Of a DNA stretch of 64,000 nt, positions 48,864 to 57,646 are shown piece after piece. The stretch spans positions 1 through 64,000 of the forward strand of contig NZ_VBSB01000010.1 in the NCBI RefSeq assembly GCF_013337765.1. The letters are read 5' to 3'. Position 1 is the first letter of the stretch. Every line of letters begins with the position of its first letter. The translations under genes were made by a program, and so were the position numbers. This stretch comes from Mycolicibacterium sphagni (GTDB lineage Bacteria > Actinomycetota > Actinomycetes > Mycobacteriales > Mycobacteriaceae). The notes under the pieces are model-generated. The model was given only the letters and a program-made list of their open reading frames with translations, was not told the origin of the DNA and did no database searches.

Positions 48864-51758
48864 ATGCTCGTCATCCTGATCGCGCACGCGATCGCCGCCG
48901 CGGTGGCGCCGGCGCTCGTGCACCGATGGGGACGGCTGGCCTTCTACCCTCTTGCCCTCGTCCCTGCGGCATCGCTGATCTGGGTGGCACTCAACTGGCC
49001 CGACGGTGGCCAACCGGCTTCGGTAGACGTCCCGTGGGTGCCGCAGCTGTCGATGGACATCACGCTGCGCTTCGACACCCTGAGCGCCGTCATGAGCGTG
49101 CTGGTGCTGGGCATCGGGGCGCTGGTGTTGTTCTACTGCGCCGAGTACTTCCACCACCGCGACGGCCACACCGAGAACCGGCTGCCGAGCTTCGCCGCTG
49201 AACTCGTCGCGTTCTCCGGAGCCATGTTCGGCCTGGTCATCAGCGACAACATGCTGCTGCTCTACACGTTCTGGGAGTTGACGACGGTGCTGTCGTTCCT
49301 GCTCGTCGGGCACTACGCCGAGCGCGCCACCAGCCGTCGCGCGGCCATGCAAGCCCTGTTGGTCACCACCGCGGGCGGACTGGCGATGCTGGCGGGCATC
49401 GTCATCCTCGGCCACACCGCGGGTACCTACCTGCTCTCCGAGCTGGTGGCCAATCCCCCGCACGGCACCGCGGTCGCCGTCGCCGTCGTCCTGGTGCTCA
49501 TCGGTGCGCTGTCCAAGTCGGCGATCGTCCCGTTCCACTTCTGGCTGCCCGGTGCCATGGCCGCCCCGACCCCCGTCAGCGCCTATCTGCATGCCGCCGC
49601 GATGGTCAAGGCCGGCGTCTACCTCGTCGCCCGGCTGACTCCCGGCTTCGCCGATTCACCGGGCTGGCGACCCACCGTGATCACGCTCGGCGTGGTGACC
49701 ATGCTGCTGGCCGGCTGGCGCGCGGTCCGCGAATACGACCTCAAGCTGATCCTGGCGTTCGGCACCGTCAGCCAGTTGGGCTTCATCACCGTCATGGTCG
49801 GCGGCGGTGGCCAGGACATGATGCTGGCGGGACTGGCCATGCTCTGCGCGCACGCGCTGTTCAAGGCGACCCTGTTCATGGTCGTCGGCGTCATCGACCA
49901 TTCCACCGGCACCCGCGACATCCGCAGGCTGGCCTGGCTGGGTCACCGCATGCCCGGGTTGTTCGTCATCGCCGCCGCGGCGACCGCGAGTATGGCCGCG
50001 CTGCCACCGTTCCTGGGCTTCGTGGCCAAGGAGGCCGATTTCGAGTCCATCGCGCACAGCGCATCGCTGGGCGCCTGGGCACCCGTGGTGCTCGCCGGGG
50101 TGGTGATCGGCTCGGTCTTCACCACCATCTACAGCCTCCGATTCCTATGGGGTGCGTTCGCGCGCAAGGGATCTCAAGGCCCAACCAGTTTGGTCGCCAA
50201 CCTGCACCGGCCGCCGGCCACTTTCCTTGGGGCACCGGCGATCCTGGCCGCAGCCGGACTGTTCTTCGGGGTGGTGCCCAGCTACCTGGACACCACGCTG
50301 GACGGCTACGCGGAGACCCTGCCTGTCGCAGGCGCTGACGACGGCCACTACACGCTGGCGCTGTGGCACGGTGTCAATCTGCCGCTGGTGCTCTCGGCGC
50401 TGATCCTGGCCGTCGGCATCGCCGCGTTCTTCAGCCGCGAACGCCTGCGCCGCGCCGGGGTGGGCACCTGGCGGCCGCTGGGCAACGCCGACCGGATCTA
50501 CGACGCCGTCATTCGCGGCGCCGACCTCGCGTCGGTTCGGCTCACCGCGGTCACCCAGCGCGGCTCCATTCCGGTCACCCAGTCGGTGATCCTCGCGACG
50601 CTGGTGTTGTTCCCCGTCGCAGTGCTCGCCTTCGGGGCCACCGACCACCCGCGGTTCCGGCTGTGGGATTCCCTGGTCCAGCCGGTGGTGGGCCTGCTCA
50701 TCGTGGCCGCCGCGGTAGCCGCCACCATCATGCGCAACCGGCTGGCGACAGTGCTACTCGTCGGCATCACCGGCTATGGCTGCGGGGCGATCTTCGCCTT
50801 CCACGGCGCCCCCGACCTGGCGTTGACCCAGTTCCTGGTGGAGACCCTGACGCTGGTCATCTTCGTGCTGGTGCTGCGCACCCTGCCTGCCGAGGCCGAG
50901 GAGGCCACACGACACCGGCTGCCCCGCGCGGCGCTGGCACTGGCTGTCGGCGCCACCGTCACCACGCTGGCGGTGTTCGCGATGGCCGCCCGCACCGGCA
51001 CCGGAATCGCCGAGCTGCTGCCCGATGCCGCCTACGACCGGGGCCACGGTGCCAACACCGTCAACGTGCTGCTGGTCGACATCCGCGCCTGGGACACCCT
51101 CGGCGAGATCTCGGTGCTGGTGGCCGCCGCCACCGGCGTCGCGTCGCTGGTGTTCCGCAACCGCCGGTTCGGCTCGGCGCCGCGGGTCTCGGATGCCGGC
51201 CAACCCGATATCGGCATGTTGCCCGCGACGGCGTACAGCCCGGCCGCCGGCGACACCACCTGGCTGCGCGGAAGCGAACTGCGCGACCCGCGCAACCGCT
51301 CGCTGGTCCTCGAGGTCGCCACCCGGCTGATCTTCCCGCTGATCATGGTGCTGTCGGTGTACTTCTTCTTCACCGGACACAACACGCCCGGCGGCGGGTT
51401 CGCCGGCGGGCTGACTGCCGGTCTGGCGCTGGTGCTGCGCTACCTGGCAGGCGGACGCTACGAGCTCGGCGAGACGCTGCCGCTGGACGCCGGCAAGATC
51501 CTCGGCGCCGGGCTCGCCTTGTCGGCCGGCACCGCCGTCGGTTCGATGCTGCTCGGCGCCCCGGCTCTGTCCTCGGCGGTGATCACCCTTCACCTTCCGC
51601 TGCTCGGGACGGTGAAGGTCGTGACCGCCCTGTTCTTCGACCTCGGCGTGTACCTGATCGTGCTGGGCCTCGTCCTCGACGTGTTGCGCAGCCTGGGCGC
51701 GCGCATCGACGAAGAGATCGCCGACACGCGCCCCGGGGCGAAGGCGAGAGCGTCATGA
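48864..51758 (+). CDS. mrpA: Mrp antiporter subunit A (fused MrpA-MrpB)
   Basis: 964 residues, about 20 membrane helices. The NuoL-like part contains LYTFWELTTVLSFLLVGHYA, VPFHFWLPGAMAAPTPVSAY, and LIGALSKSAIVPF (Lys-bearing helix); the C-terminal 250 residues are MrpB-like: YFFFTGHNTPGGGFAGGLTA and AVITLHLPLLGTVKVVTALF. Length fits the fused A/B form. The Mrp complex exchanges cytoplasmic Na+ (or K+) for H+. ATG 48864 has GGAG about 6 bases upstream. It is the first gene of mrpA-C-D-E-F-G, with its stop overlapping mrpC by 4 bp (ATGA). Confidence 0.95.
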   Translation: MLVILIAHAIAAAVAPALVHRWGRLAFYPLALVPAASLIWVALNWPDGGQPASVDVPWVPQLSMDITLRFDTLSAVMSVLVLGIGALVLFYCAEYFHHRDGHTENRLPSFAAELVAFSGAMFGLVISDNMLLLYTFWELTTVLSFLLVGHYAERATSRRAAMQALLVTTAGGLAMLAGIVILGHTAGTYLLSELVANPPHGTAVAVAVVLVLIGALSKSAIVPFHFWLPGAMAAPTPVSAYLHAAAMVKAGVYLVARLTPGFADSPGWRPTVITLGVVTMLLAGWRAVREYDLKLILAFGTVSQLGFITVMVGGGGQDMMLAGLAMLCAHALFKATLFMVVGVIDHSTGTRDIRRLAWLGHRMPGLFVIAAAATASMAALPPFLGFVAKEADFESIAHSASLGAWAPVVLAGVVIGSVFTTIYSLRFLWGAFARKGSQGPTSLVANLHRPPATFLGAPAILAAAGLFFGVVPSYLDTTLDGYAETLPVAGADDGHYTLALWHGVNLPLVLSALILAVGIAAFFSRERLRRAGVGTWRPLGNADRIYDAVIRGADLASVRLTAVTQRGSIPVTQSVILATLVLFPVAVLAFGATDHPRFRLWDSLVQPVVGLLIVAAAVAATIMRNRLATVLLVGITGYGCGAIFAFHGAPDLALTQFLVETLTLVIFVLVLRTLPAEAEEATRHRLPRAALALAVGATVTTLAVFAMAARTGTGIAELLPDAAYDRGHGANTVNVLLVDIRAWDTLGEISVLVAAATGVASLVFRNRRFGSAPRVSDAGQPDIGMLPATAYSPAAGDTTWLRGSELRDPRNRSLVLEVATRLIFPLIMVLSVYFFFTGHNTPGGGFAGGLTAGLALVLRYLAGGRYELGETLPLDAGKILGAGLALSAGTAVGSMLLGAPALSSAVITLHLPLLGTVKVVTALFFDLGVYLIVLGLVLDVLRSLGARIDEEIADTRPGAKARAS

Positions 51759-52225
51759 CCGTCTACCTGGTTCCGCTGATCATCATCGGTGCGCTCACGA
51801 GTTGCGGTGTGTACCTGTTGCTTTCGCGCAATCTGACCCGGATGCTGCTGGGTCTGCTGCTCGTCGGCAACGCCGTCAACCTGCTGATCCTCACCGTCGG
51901 CGGGGAATCCGGGAACCCGCCCGTCCGTGGCCGCACCAGTGGTACAGAGACGACGACGGCCGACCCGCTGGCCCAGGGCATGATCCTGACCGCGATCGTG
52001 ATCGCGATGGGGATCGCGGCGTTCGTCCTGGCATTGACCTACCGCTCATTCCGGTTGACCACCCAGGAAGAAGTGGATACCGACCCCGAGGACGCGCGGG
52101 TGTCGAAGCTCTCCGACTCCGAGGCGTCCTCGATCGACGAAGACGCACCCCACCCCGTGACGGCCCGCGACACCGACGAGCCCGACGAGCTCGACGCGCT
52201 GCCCGGTCATGAGGGGTCGCGATGA
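51755..52225 (+). CDS. mrpC: Mrp antiporter subunit C
   Basis: 156 residues, NuoK-like, three helices: VPLIIIGALTSCGVYLLLSR, MLLGLLLVGNAVNLLILTVG and PLAQGMILTAIVIAMGIAAF. The Asn-rich and Pro-Leu-Ala-Gln motif is family-typical. A hydrophilic acidic tail of about 55 residues (EEVDTDPEDARVSKLSDSEA) extends beyond the usual 115-residue length. ATG 51755 overlaps the mrpA stop. Downstream, its stop is linked to mrpD through a 12-codon mini-ORF. Confidence 0.93.
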   Translation: MTVYLVPLIIIGALTSCGVYLLLSRNLTRMLLGLLLVGNAVNLLILTVGGESGNPPVRGRTSGTETTTADPLAQGMILTAIVIAMGIAAFVLALTYRSFRLTTQEEVDTDPEDARVSKLSDSEASSIDEDAPHPVTARDTDEPDELDALPGHEGSR

Positions 52226-52260
52226 CGGCCCAGCGAGAAGCGAAGCGGGATCGCGCATGA
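52222..52260 (+). other. 12-codon mini-ORF bridging mrpC and mrpD
   Basis: ATG 52222 overlaps the mrpC stop (ATGA), and its TGA (52258-52260) overlaps the mrpD ATG 52257 (ATGA). It encodes MTAQREAKRDRA. Both overlaps are of the kind that couples translation, so ribosomes could pass from mrpC to mrpD without a gap. It could also be a chance short frame. Confidence 0.35.
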
Positions 52261-53867
52261 GCACGGCCGGAATACTCATGCCGCTGCCGGTTCTGATCCC
52301 GTTGGTGTCGGCGGCGCTGACGCTGATCGCCGGCCGCAGGCCGCGGCTGCAGCGGCTGATCGCCTTGGTCGCGCTGAGCGGTGTGCTCGCGGTGTGCGCG
52401 GTCCTGGTGTACCTGACCGATCGCGACGGCACCCAGGCCCTGCATGTCGGCGGGTGGGGTCCGACCGACGCGGGCCTCGGGCCGCTGGGCATCACACTGG
52501 TGGCCGACCGGCTCTCGGCAATGATGCTGCTGGTCTCGGCAATCGTGCTGCTGGCGGTGGTGTTCTACGCGATCGGGCAGGGTATTCGCGACGGTGACGA
52601 GCACCAGCCGGTGTCGATCTTCCTGCCCACCTACCTGGTGCTGTCGGCCGGCGTGTGCACGGCGTTCCTGGCCGGCGACCTGTTCAACCTGTACGTCGGT
52701 TTCGAGGTGCTGCTGACGGCGAGCTTCGTGCTGTTGACCATCGGAGCCAGCAAGGACCGGGTGCGAGCCGGCATCTCGTACGTCATGGTGTCGATGGTGT
52801 CGTCGCTGATCTTCCTGATCGGCCTTGCCCTGATCTACGCCGCCACCGGGACGCTGAACATGGCCGAGCTGTCACTGCGACTGCAGGACATCAGCGGCGG
52901 CACCCGAAGCGCGATCTTCGCCGTGTTGCTGGTGGCGTTCGGCATCAAGGCTGCGGTGTTTCCGCTGTCGGCGTGGCTGCCCGACTCCTACCCGACGGCA
53001 CCGGCACCGGTGACCGCGGTGTTCGCCGGCTTGCTGACCAAAGTCGGTGTGTACGCGATCATCCGGGCGCATGCTCTACTGTTCCCCGGGGGCGGCCTGG
53101 ACAACGTGCTGCTGGTCGCCGCGCTGCTGACCATGCTCGTCGGCATCCTGGGCGCGATCGCGCAGAACGACATCAAACGGCTGCTGTCGTTCACCCTCGT
53201 CAGCCACATCGGCTACATGGTGTTCGGCGTCGCGCTGGCCAGCCAGTTGGCTATGTCAGGGGCGATCTACTACGTCGCTCACCACATCGTCGTGCAGACC
53301 ACGCTGTTCCTGGTCGTCGGCCTGATCGAGCGGCAGGCCGGTGCGTCGACGTTGCGCCGCCTGGGCGGGCTGGCCGCCGCCAGCCCGCTGCTGGCCTTCG
53401 TCTTCATGGTTCCGGCCTTGAATCTCGGTGGTATTCCGCCGTTTTCGGGCTTCATCGGCAAGGTCGCGCTGCTGGAAGCCGGTACCGCCAACGGCTCGGT
53501 GTTGGCCTGGCTCCTGGTCGCCGGGTCGGTGGTGACCAGCCTGCTGACGCTGTACGTGGTGGCGCGGGTGTGGACCAAGGCGTTCTGGCGGTCCCGGGTC
53601 GACGCGCCCGAGGGTGAGCTCGCCGACTCCGCGCCGTCGGCACTGCTCGACGACTACTCCGCCGACATCGCCTACGACGACCGCGGCGACGTCGGCCGGA
53701 TGCCGATCGGAATGGTCGCTCCGACAATGGCTTTGATCGCCGTCGGGCTGGCGCTGACGGTCGCGGCCGGTCCGATCTTCGGCTACACCGAGCGGGCCGC
53801 CCACGAGGTACTCGACCGCGGCCAGTACATCACCGCGGTGCTGGGGGGACCGGAGATGAGCCCGTGA
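52257..53867 (+). CDS. mrpD: Mrp antiporter subunit D
   Basis: 536 residues, NuoM/N-like with about 14 helices. Conserved blocks: FLAGDLFNLYVGFEVLLTAS (Glu helix), FGIKAAVFPLSAWLPDSYPT (Lys helix), FAGLLTKVGVYAIIRAH, and AQNDIKRLLSFTLVSHIGYM. ATG 52257 (MSTAGILMPLPVLIPLVS) matches the family N-terminus; an upstream in-frame ATG at 52209 lies in mrpC. Its stop overlaps the GTG of mrpE by 4 bp. Function as for subunit A: the second large proton/sodium channel subunit. Confidence 0.95.
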   Translation: MSTAGILMPLPVLIPLVSAALTLIAGRRPRLQRLIALVALSGVLAVCAVLVYLTDRDGTQALHVGGWGPTDAGLGPLGITLVADRLSAMMLLVSAIVLLAVVFYAIGQGIRDGDEHQPVSIFLPTYLVLSAGVCTAFLAGDLFNLYVGFEVLLTASFVLLTIGASKDRVRAGISYVMVSMVSSLIFLIGLALIYAATGTLNMAELSLRLQDISGGTRSAIFAVLLVAFGIKAAVFPLSAWLPDSYPTAPAPVTAVFAGLLTKVGVYAIIRAHALLFPGGGLDNVLLVAALLTMLVGILGAIAQNDIKRLLSFTLVSHIGYMVFGVALASQLAMSGAIYYVAHHIVVQTTLFLVVGLIERQAGASTLRRLGGLAAASPLLAFVFMVPALNLGGIPPFSGFIGKVALLEAGTANGSVLAWLLVAGSVVTSLLTLYVVARVWTKAFWRSRVDAPEGELADSAPSALLDDYSADIAYDDRGDVGRMPIGMVAPTMALIAVGLALTVAAGPIFGYTERAAHEVLDRGQYITAVLGGPEMSP

Positions 53868-54409
53868 TACGAACACTGACGCTGCGGATCTGGACGCTGG
53901 TGTGGCTGACGCTGGTGTGGTTGCTGCTGTGGGGCACGGTGTCAGTGGCCAACGTGCTGTCCGGTGTGGTCGTGGCCCTGGGGATCACGCTGCTGCTGCC
54001 GCTGCCGCCGGTTCCGGTGCAGGGCCGGTTACACCCCCTGTCGTTGCTGTGGCTGGTGCTGCACGTCGCCTGGTGGCTGGTGCAATCCTCGGTGCAGGTG
54101 GCGTGGCTGGCGATCCGGCCGGGGCGCCCGCCGCTGTCGGCGGTGCTGCGCGGGCATCTGGCGCTGAAATCCGATCTGGTGCTGGCCCTCGCGGTCAACG
54201 TCATGAACCTGACGCCGGGCACCATCGTCCTAGAGATTGACCAGGCCAGGCGGCTGGTCTACGTCCACGTACTCGACGTCGGTTCCGAGCGCTCAGTGGA
54301 GCGCTTTTACCGGCAGATTGCCCAACTGGAACGCCTGATGATCGCCGCATTCGAACGCGACTCCGAATGGCGGCCGGCGGCAAGCGAATCCGAGGAGGTC
54401 ACATCATGA
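53864..54409 (+). CDS. mrpE: Mrp antiporter subunit E
   Basis: 181 residues. Two to three N-terminal helices (TLVWLLLWGTVSVANVLSGV and LWLVLHVAWWLVQSSVQVAW) and the family block LALAVNVMNLTPGTIVLEID followed by YVHVLDVG. The small soluble C-terminal part ends with EWRPAASESEEVTS. GTG 53864 overlaps the mrpD stop, and its stop overlaps the mrpF ATG, so it is translationally coupled on both sides. Required for assembly of the Mrp complex in the family. Confidence 0.93.
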   Translation: MIRTLTLRIWTLVWLTLVWLLLWGTVSVANVLSGVVVALGITLLLPLPPVPVQGRLHPLSLLWLVLHVAWWLVQSSVQVAWLAIRPGRPPLSAVLRGHLALKSDLVLALAVNVMNLTPGTIVLEIDQARRLVYVHVLDVGSERSVERFYRQIAQLERLMIAAFERDSEWRPAASESEEVTS

Positions 54410-54696
54410 CGATCGTGTGGGTGCTGTCGGGCGTGATGCTGGTCGCGGCGGCCGCGGTGACGATGATCCGACTGCTGATGGGTCCCAGCACGCTGGACCG
54501 GCTGGTCGCCGTCGACACCATGGTCGCGGTGACGATGTGCGGGGTCGGCACCTGGGCGGCCTTCAGCCTGGACACCACCGTCACCTACAGCCTCGCGGCG
54601 CTGGCCTTGATCAGCTTCGTCGGTTCGGTCAGCGTGGCCAGGTTCCGTGTGCCTGACCTTGCCGGGAAGTCCTCCGGACGAGAGACCGAAGCATGA
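54406..54696 (+). CDS. mrpF: Mrp antiporter subunit F
   Basis: 96 residues, three helices: VWVLSGVMLVAAAAVTMIRL, LDRLVAVDTMVAVTMCGVGT and YSLAALALISFVGSVSVARF. The conserved Asp of the second helix (VAVDTMVAV) and the GP.T.DR loop are present. ATG 54406 overlaps the mrpE stop by 4 bp, with the GAGGAGG ribosome site inside mrpE. Length is normal for the family. Confidence 0.93.
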   Translation: MTIVWVLSGVMLVAAAAVTMIRLLMGPSTLDRLVAVDTMVAVTMCGVGTWAAFSLDTTVTYSLAALALISFVGSVSVARFRVPDLAGKSSGRETEA

Positions 54697-55040
54697 GTGT
54701 CCTCGATCCGCTGGCGGGCGTGCTGGTGTTGCTCGGCTCGGCGCTGGCGTTGACCGCCGCCATTGGCGTGCTGCGCTTCCCGGACACCCTGACCCGCATG
54801 CACGCCGCAACCAAACCGCAGGTGCTGGGACTGCTGCTGGTGCTCGGCGGCGCGACGATCCGCCTGTCCGGCAATGTCGATGTCGGCATGCTCGCGCTGA
54901 CCGCGATGTTCACCCTCATCACCGCGCCCGTGGTGGCGCACCGAGTGGGACAGCTGGCCTACCGTGAGCAGAACATGGGCGACGATCTGACCGTCGACGA
55001 GATGCGCGACGACACCGAGAGAACGAAGCCGAATCTGTGA
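54693..55040 (+). CDS. mrpG: Mrp antiporter subunit G
   Basis: 115 residues, three helices. PLAGVLVLLGSALALTAAIG then LRFPDTLTRMHAATKPQVLG is the family signature; LLVLGGATIRL and TAMFTLITAPVVAHRVGQLA complete it. A polar tail (YREQNMGDDLTVDEMRDDTE) follows. ATG 54693 overlaps the mrpF stop, and its stop overlaps the GTG of a methyltransferase gene by 4 bp, extending the operon beyond the antiporter. Confidence 0.93.
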   Translation: MSVLDPLAGVLVLLGSALALTAAIGVLRFPDTLTRMHAATKPQVLGLLLVLGGATIRLSGNVDVGMLALTAMFTLITAPVVAHRVGQLAYREQNMGDDLTVDEMRDDTERTKPNL

Positions 55041-55942
55041 GCCGAACCGATGACGACACCTGGGATATCACCGAGAGTGTCGGTGCCACCGCACTGAGTG
55101 TGGCCCGCGCGCGGGCCGTCGAGACCGACGCCGAGCGTCCGCTCTACACCGACCCGTATGCGCATTTCTTCGTCGAGAGGGCCACGGCGGAGGGCTGGCG
55201 CTCGCCGTTCCTCGATGAGGATCCGGTGCGCGCACAGGCCATGGCCGCCTACATCGCGTCGCGGACGAAGTTCTTCGACGATTTCTTCACCACCGCCGGC
55301 GCCAACGGCGTTGACCAGGCGGTGATCCTGGCTGCGGGCCTCGACACCCGCGCCTGGCGGCTGCCGTGGATCGACCGCAGCACGGTCTATGAGATCGACC
55401 AGCCGAAGGTTCTGGAGTTCAAGGAGCGGGTGCTCGCCGAGCACCGGGCCCGGCCCGCCGCGCGATACGCCGCGGTGGCGGTGGATCTGCGCCATGACTG
55501 GCCAACGGCGTTGCGCCAGGCCGGTTTCGATCCGTCCACCCCGACGGCGTGGTCAGCCGAGGGCCTCCTGCCCTACCTGCCCACGGCCGCCCAGGACGCG
55601 TTGTTCGAGCAGATCGACGCGTTCAGTGCGCGAGGCAGCCATCTCTCGGTCGAGGCGTTCGGGGAGGTGTTCTACTCTGCCGAGCAACTGGCCCGGCGCC
55701 AGGAGCGGATGGCGCAGGTACGCCGGGCCGCCGCCGAGGCCGGCGGTCCGGAACTGCCTGACGTCACCCGGCTTTGGTATTTGGAGGCTCGCACCGACGT
55801 CGCGCAGTGGCTGACCGAACGCGGGTGGGAGGTCAGCACCATTGCCGCGGTCGACCTGATGGCGCACTACCAGCGCCCGGCGCCCGATGGCCTGGAGGAC
55901 CCGGTACCCGACACCGTGCTCATCGACGCCAGGAAGCAGTGA
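55037..55942 (+). CDS. SAM-dependent methyltransferase (TIGR00027-type mycobacterial family)
   Basis: 301 residues. WDITESVGATALSVARARAV is the typical N-terminus of this family, AVILAAGLDTRAWRL is the SAM-binding Asp/Gly motif, VYEIDQPKVLEFK the second, and WSAEGLLPYLPTAAQDALFE the acidic loop. The family is expanded in mycobacteria, with unknown substrates, possibly polyketides or lipids. GTG 55037 overlaps mrpG, and its stop overlaps the next gene, so it is translated from the antiporter mRNA. Why it is there is unclear. Confidence 0.87.
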   Translation: MSRTDDDTWDITESVGATALSVARARAVETDAERPLYTDPYAHFFVERATAEGWRSPFLDEDPVRAQAMAAYIASRTKFFDDFFTTAGANGVDQAVILAAGLDTRAWRLPWIDRSTVYEIDQPKVLEFKERVLAEHRARPAARYAAVAVDLRHDWPTALRQAGFDPSTPTAWSAEGLLPYLPTAAQDALFEQIDAFSARGSHLSVEAFGEVFYSAEQLARRQERMAQVRRAAAEAGGPELPDVTRLWYLEARTDVAQWLTERGWEVSTIAAVDLMAHYQRPAPDGLEDPVPDTVLIDARKQ

Positions 55943-56577
55943 CGGCGCGTACGGCGATGACGGCTTCCCTGATGACGATGGCACGCGATGAGCGGGCCGA
56001 CCTCGCCGCATTCCTCACGACGCTGACGCCGCAGCAGTGGTCGGCTCCCAGTCTCTGCGCCAAGTGGACCGTCAAAGATGTTGTCGCACACATGGTCAGC
56101 TACGAGGAGCTCTCGAAATGGGGCGTGCTCAAGCGGCTCATCCGAGGCGGGTTCGTCCACAGCAACCAGATCGGTGTCGACGAGTTCAGCGACCTCGCGC
56201 CTGAGGAGTTGATCGCCTTTCTCAGCAGCCATCTTGACCCCCGCGGTCTCACCGCCGGCTTCGGCGGGATGATCGCCCTTGTCGACGGCACCGTCCATCA
56301 CCAGGACATTCGTCGTGCCCTCGGCCAGCCACGCACCATTCCCACAGCGCGGCTTCTGGCTGTGCTGCAACGCGTCCCGTCCAATCCCCGGCTGGGAGCG
56401 GGGCGCCGGATTCGCGGCCTGCGCCTGCGCGCGACGGATGTGGACTGGACGCACGGCGCCGGGCCCGAGGTCACCGGTTCCGGCGAGGCCCTGCTCATGG
56501 CGATGACCGGACGCGCCAGCGTCCTCGGTGAACTCGCCGGCCCGGGTCAGCCGATTCTTGCGGGCCGCCTGCGTTGA
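55939..56577 (+). CDS. Maleylpyruvate-isomerase-fold (mycothiol-dependent) protein
   Basis: 212 residues of the MDMPI/DinB-like group: RADLAAFLTTLTPQQWSAPS then LCAKWTVKDVVAHMVSYEEL, the classic 'sLcxgWtvxDvvaHl' block whose His binds metal; a second block is GGMIALVDGTVHHQDIRRAL with two further His. Likely transfers or isomerises through mycothiol. GTG 55939 overlaps the methyltransferase stop and has AGGAAG just upstream; ATG 55957 is an alternative. It is the last gene of the extended Mrp operon. Substrate unknown. Confidence 0.85.
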   Translation: MTARTAMTASLMTMARDERADLAAFLTTLTPQQWSAPSLCAKWTVKDVVAHMVSYEELSKWGVLKRLIRGGFVHSNQIGVDEFSDLAPEELIAFLSSHLDPRGLTAGFGGMIALVDGTVHHQDIRRALGQPRTIPTARLLAVLQRVPSNPRLGAGRRIRGLRLRATDVDWTHGAGPEVTGSGEALLMAMTGRASVLGELAGPGQPILAGRLR

Positions 56578-56655
56578 GCCTGCGCTGACGGCATCGATTC
56601 TGCGCTCAGTGCTACCGCAACCCGGAAAAGCACACGCCCACCGCAGACTCGCGGT

Positions 56656-57294
56656 CTACTCCTCGTCAGCGATCTGGAATTCGACCATGGCCGTGACGGT
56701 TTCGATCGCATCGGTGAGCGCATCGACCCGCTCGGCCAGCGTCGGTGCGGCCAGCACCGCGTACCGGTCGGCCTGGCCCATCGGCACGCGGGAGGCCAGT
56801 TCGTAGATGTGCAGCGACGGGTCCTCGGCGATCTCGGGCTCGACCGCCAGAGCGTCGGATCGCAACTGACCGCCGCGGGTGGAGATGATCCGCTCGAACA
56901 GCGCCAGGATCTTGTCGATGACCACCCCGATCTGCTCGGGCGTCACCGGCGGGCCGGGTTCATCGGGCCAGGGTTCGACGACAGCTCGTGGATACGGATC
57001 ATCGGGCAGCCACTCGAGCACCCGGATACGTTCGCCGACAACTGTTTTCAGTTGATAGCTGCCCATCCCGTGGTCAGCGTACTCGGTGATGCGGGCCAGC
57101 GCGCCCACGTTGCTGCGAGCGTCGCCGCCGCCGACCTCACGACCCTGGGTGATCAGCACGACACCGAACACCGGGTCGGTCATCGCCAGGCAGTCGGCCA
57201 CCAGTTGCGAGTAGCGCGGTTCAAAGATCCGCAGCGGCAACACTTCCCCCGGCAGCAGCGCCGACTGCAGCGGGAACATCGGTTGGGCGGCCAT
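56656..57294 (-). CDS. Lon protease N-terminal-like domain protein
   Basis: 212 residues. The LON substrate-binding domain starts FPLQSALLPGEVLPLRIFEP and continues with GRYQL-like QLKTVVGERIRVLEWLPDDP. There is no AAA+ or protease domain, as in the stand-alone Rv0434, its positional counterpart. The C-terminal helix (LAERVDALTDAIETVTAMVE) closes the domain. It likely binds proteins. ATG 57294 lies 2 bp from the stop of the upstream lipoprotein gene, so the two probably share a transcript. Molecular role unknown. Confidence 0.9.
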   Translation of the reverse strand: MAAQPMFPLQSALLPGEVLPLRIFEPRYSQLVADCLAMTDPVFGVVLITQGREVGGGDARSNVGALARITEYADHGMGSYQLKTVVGERIRVLEWLPDDPYPRAVVEPWPDEPGPPVTPEQIGVVIDKILALFERIISTRGGQLRSDALAVEPEIAEDPSLHIYELASRVPMGQADRYAVLAAPTLAERVDALTDAIETVTAMVEFQIADEE

Positions 57295-57296
57295 GA

Positions 57297-57632
57297 CTAC
57301 CGGATGCCCTGCCCCATCACCACATCCTTCACCGGCGCACTGGGGTCGACGAATCCGCACAACGCACCGGCGACACCTGCCCACAGTTCGGGGTTCATGG
57401 CGACCAGTTGGTTGCCGCTCTTACCGATGGCCTTGATCACTTCGCGCCGCGTGACGACGTCCATCGTCAGGTACTCACGGCAGGTCGTGGTGAGCAGATC
57501 GGCGGGCACCATGCCCTTGCCGGCCTCTCCCGGTGTCGCCACCGGAGTGCCGGTGATCGCCTTGGCGCACCCACCACCGGCCATGACCACCGCGGCAGCC
57601 AGCGCCGCCAGTCCCAATCGACGAATCTTCAT
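57297..57632 (-). CDS. Small putative lipoprotein
   Basis: 111 residues. A signal sequence with lipobox-like end (LAALAAAVVMAGGGCA) predicts a lipid-anchored exported protein, with Cys at about residue 22. The rest is unremarkable: TTTCREYLTMDVVTRREVIK, NPELWAGVAGALCGF with two more Cys that could form a disulfide. ATG 57632 (MKIRRLG). It is 14 bp downstream of the carboxylate-amine ligase and 2 bp upstream of the Lon-domain gene. Function unknown; I do not recall an equivalent at this place in M. tuberculosis. Confidence 0.75.
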   Translation of the reverse strand: MKIRRLGLAALAAAVVMAGGGCAKAITGTPVATPGEAGKGMVPADLLTTTCREYLTMDVVTRREVIKAIGKSGNQLVAMNPELWAGVAGALCGFVDPSAPVKDVVMGQGIR

Positions 57633-57646
57633 GGGCGCTCCAATCG

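Noticed and set aside
50363..52225. Long frame whose first 460 codons overlap mrpA in another phase
   Set aside because: Only its last 156 codons (mrpC) are a real gene; the upstream part is an out-of-phase reading of mrpA.
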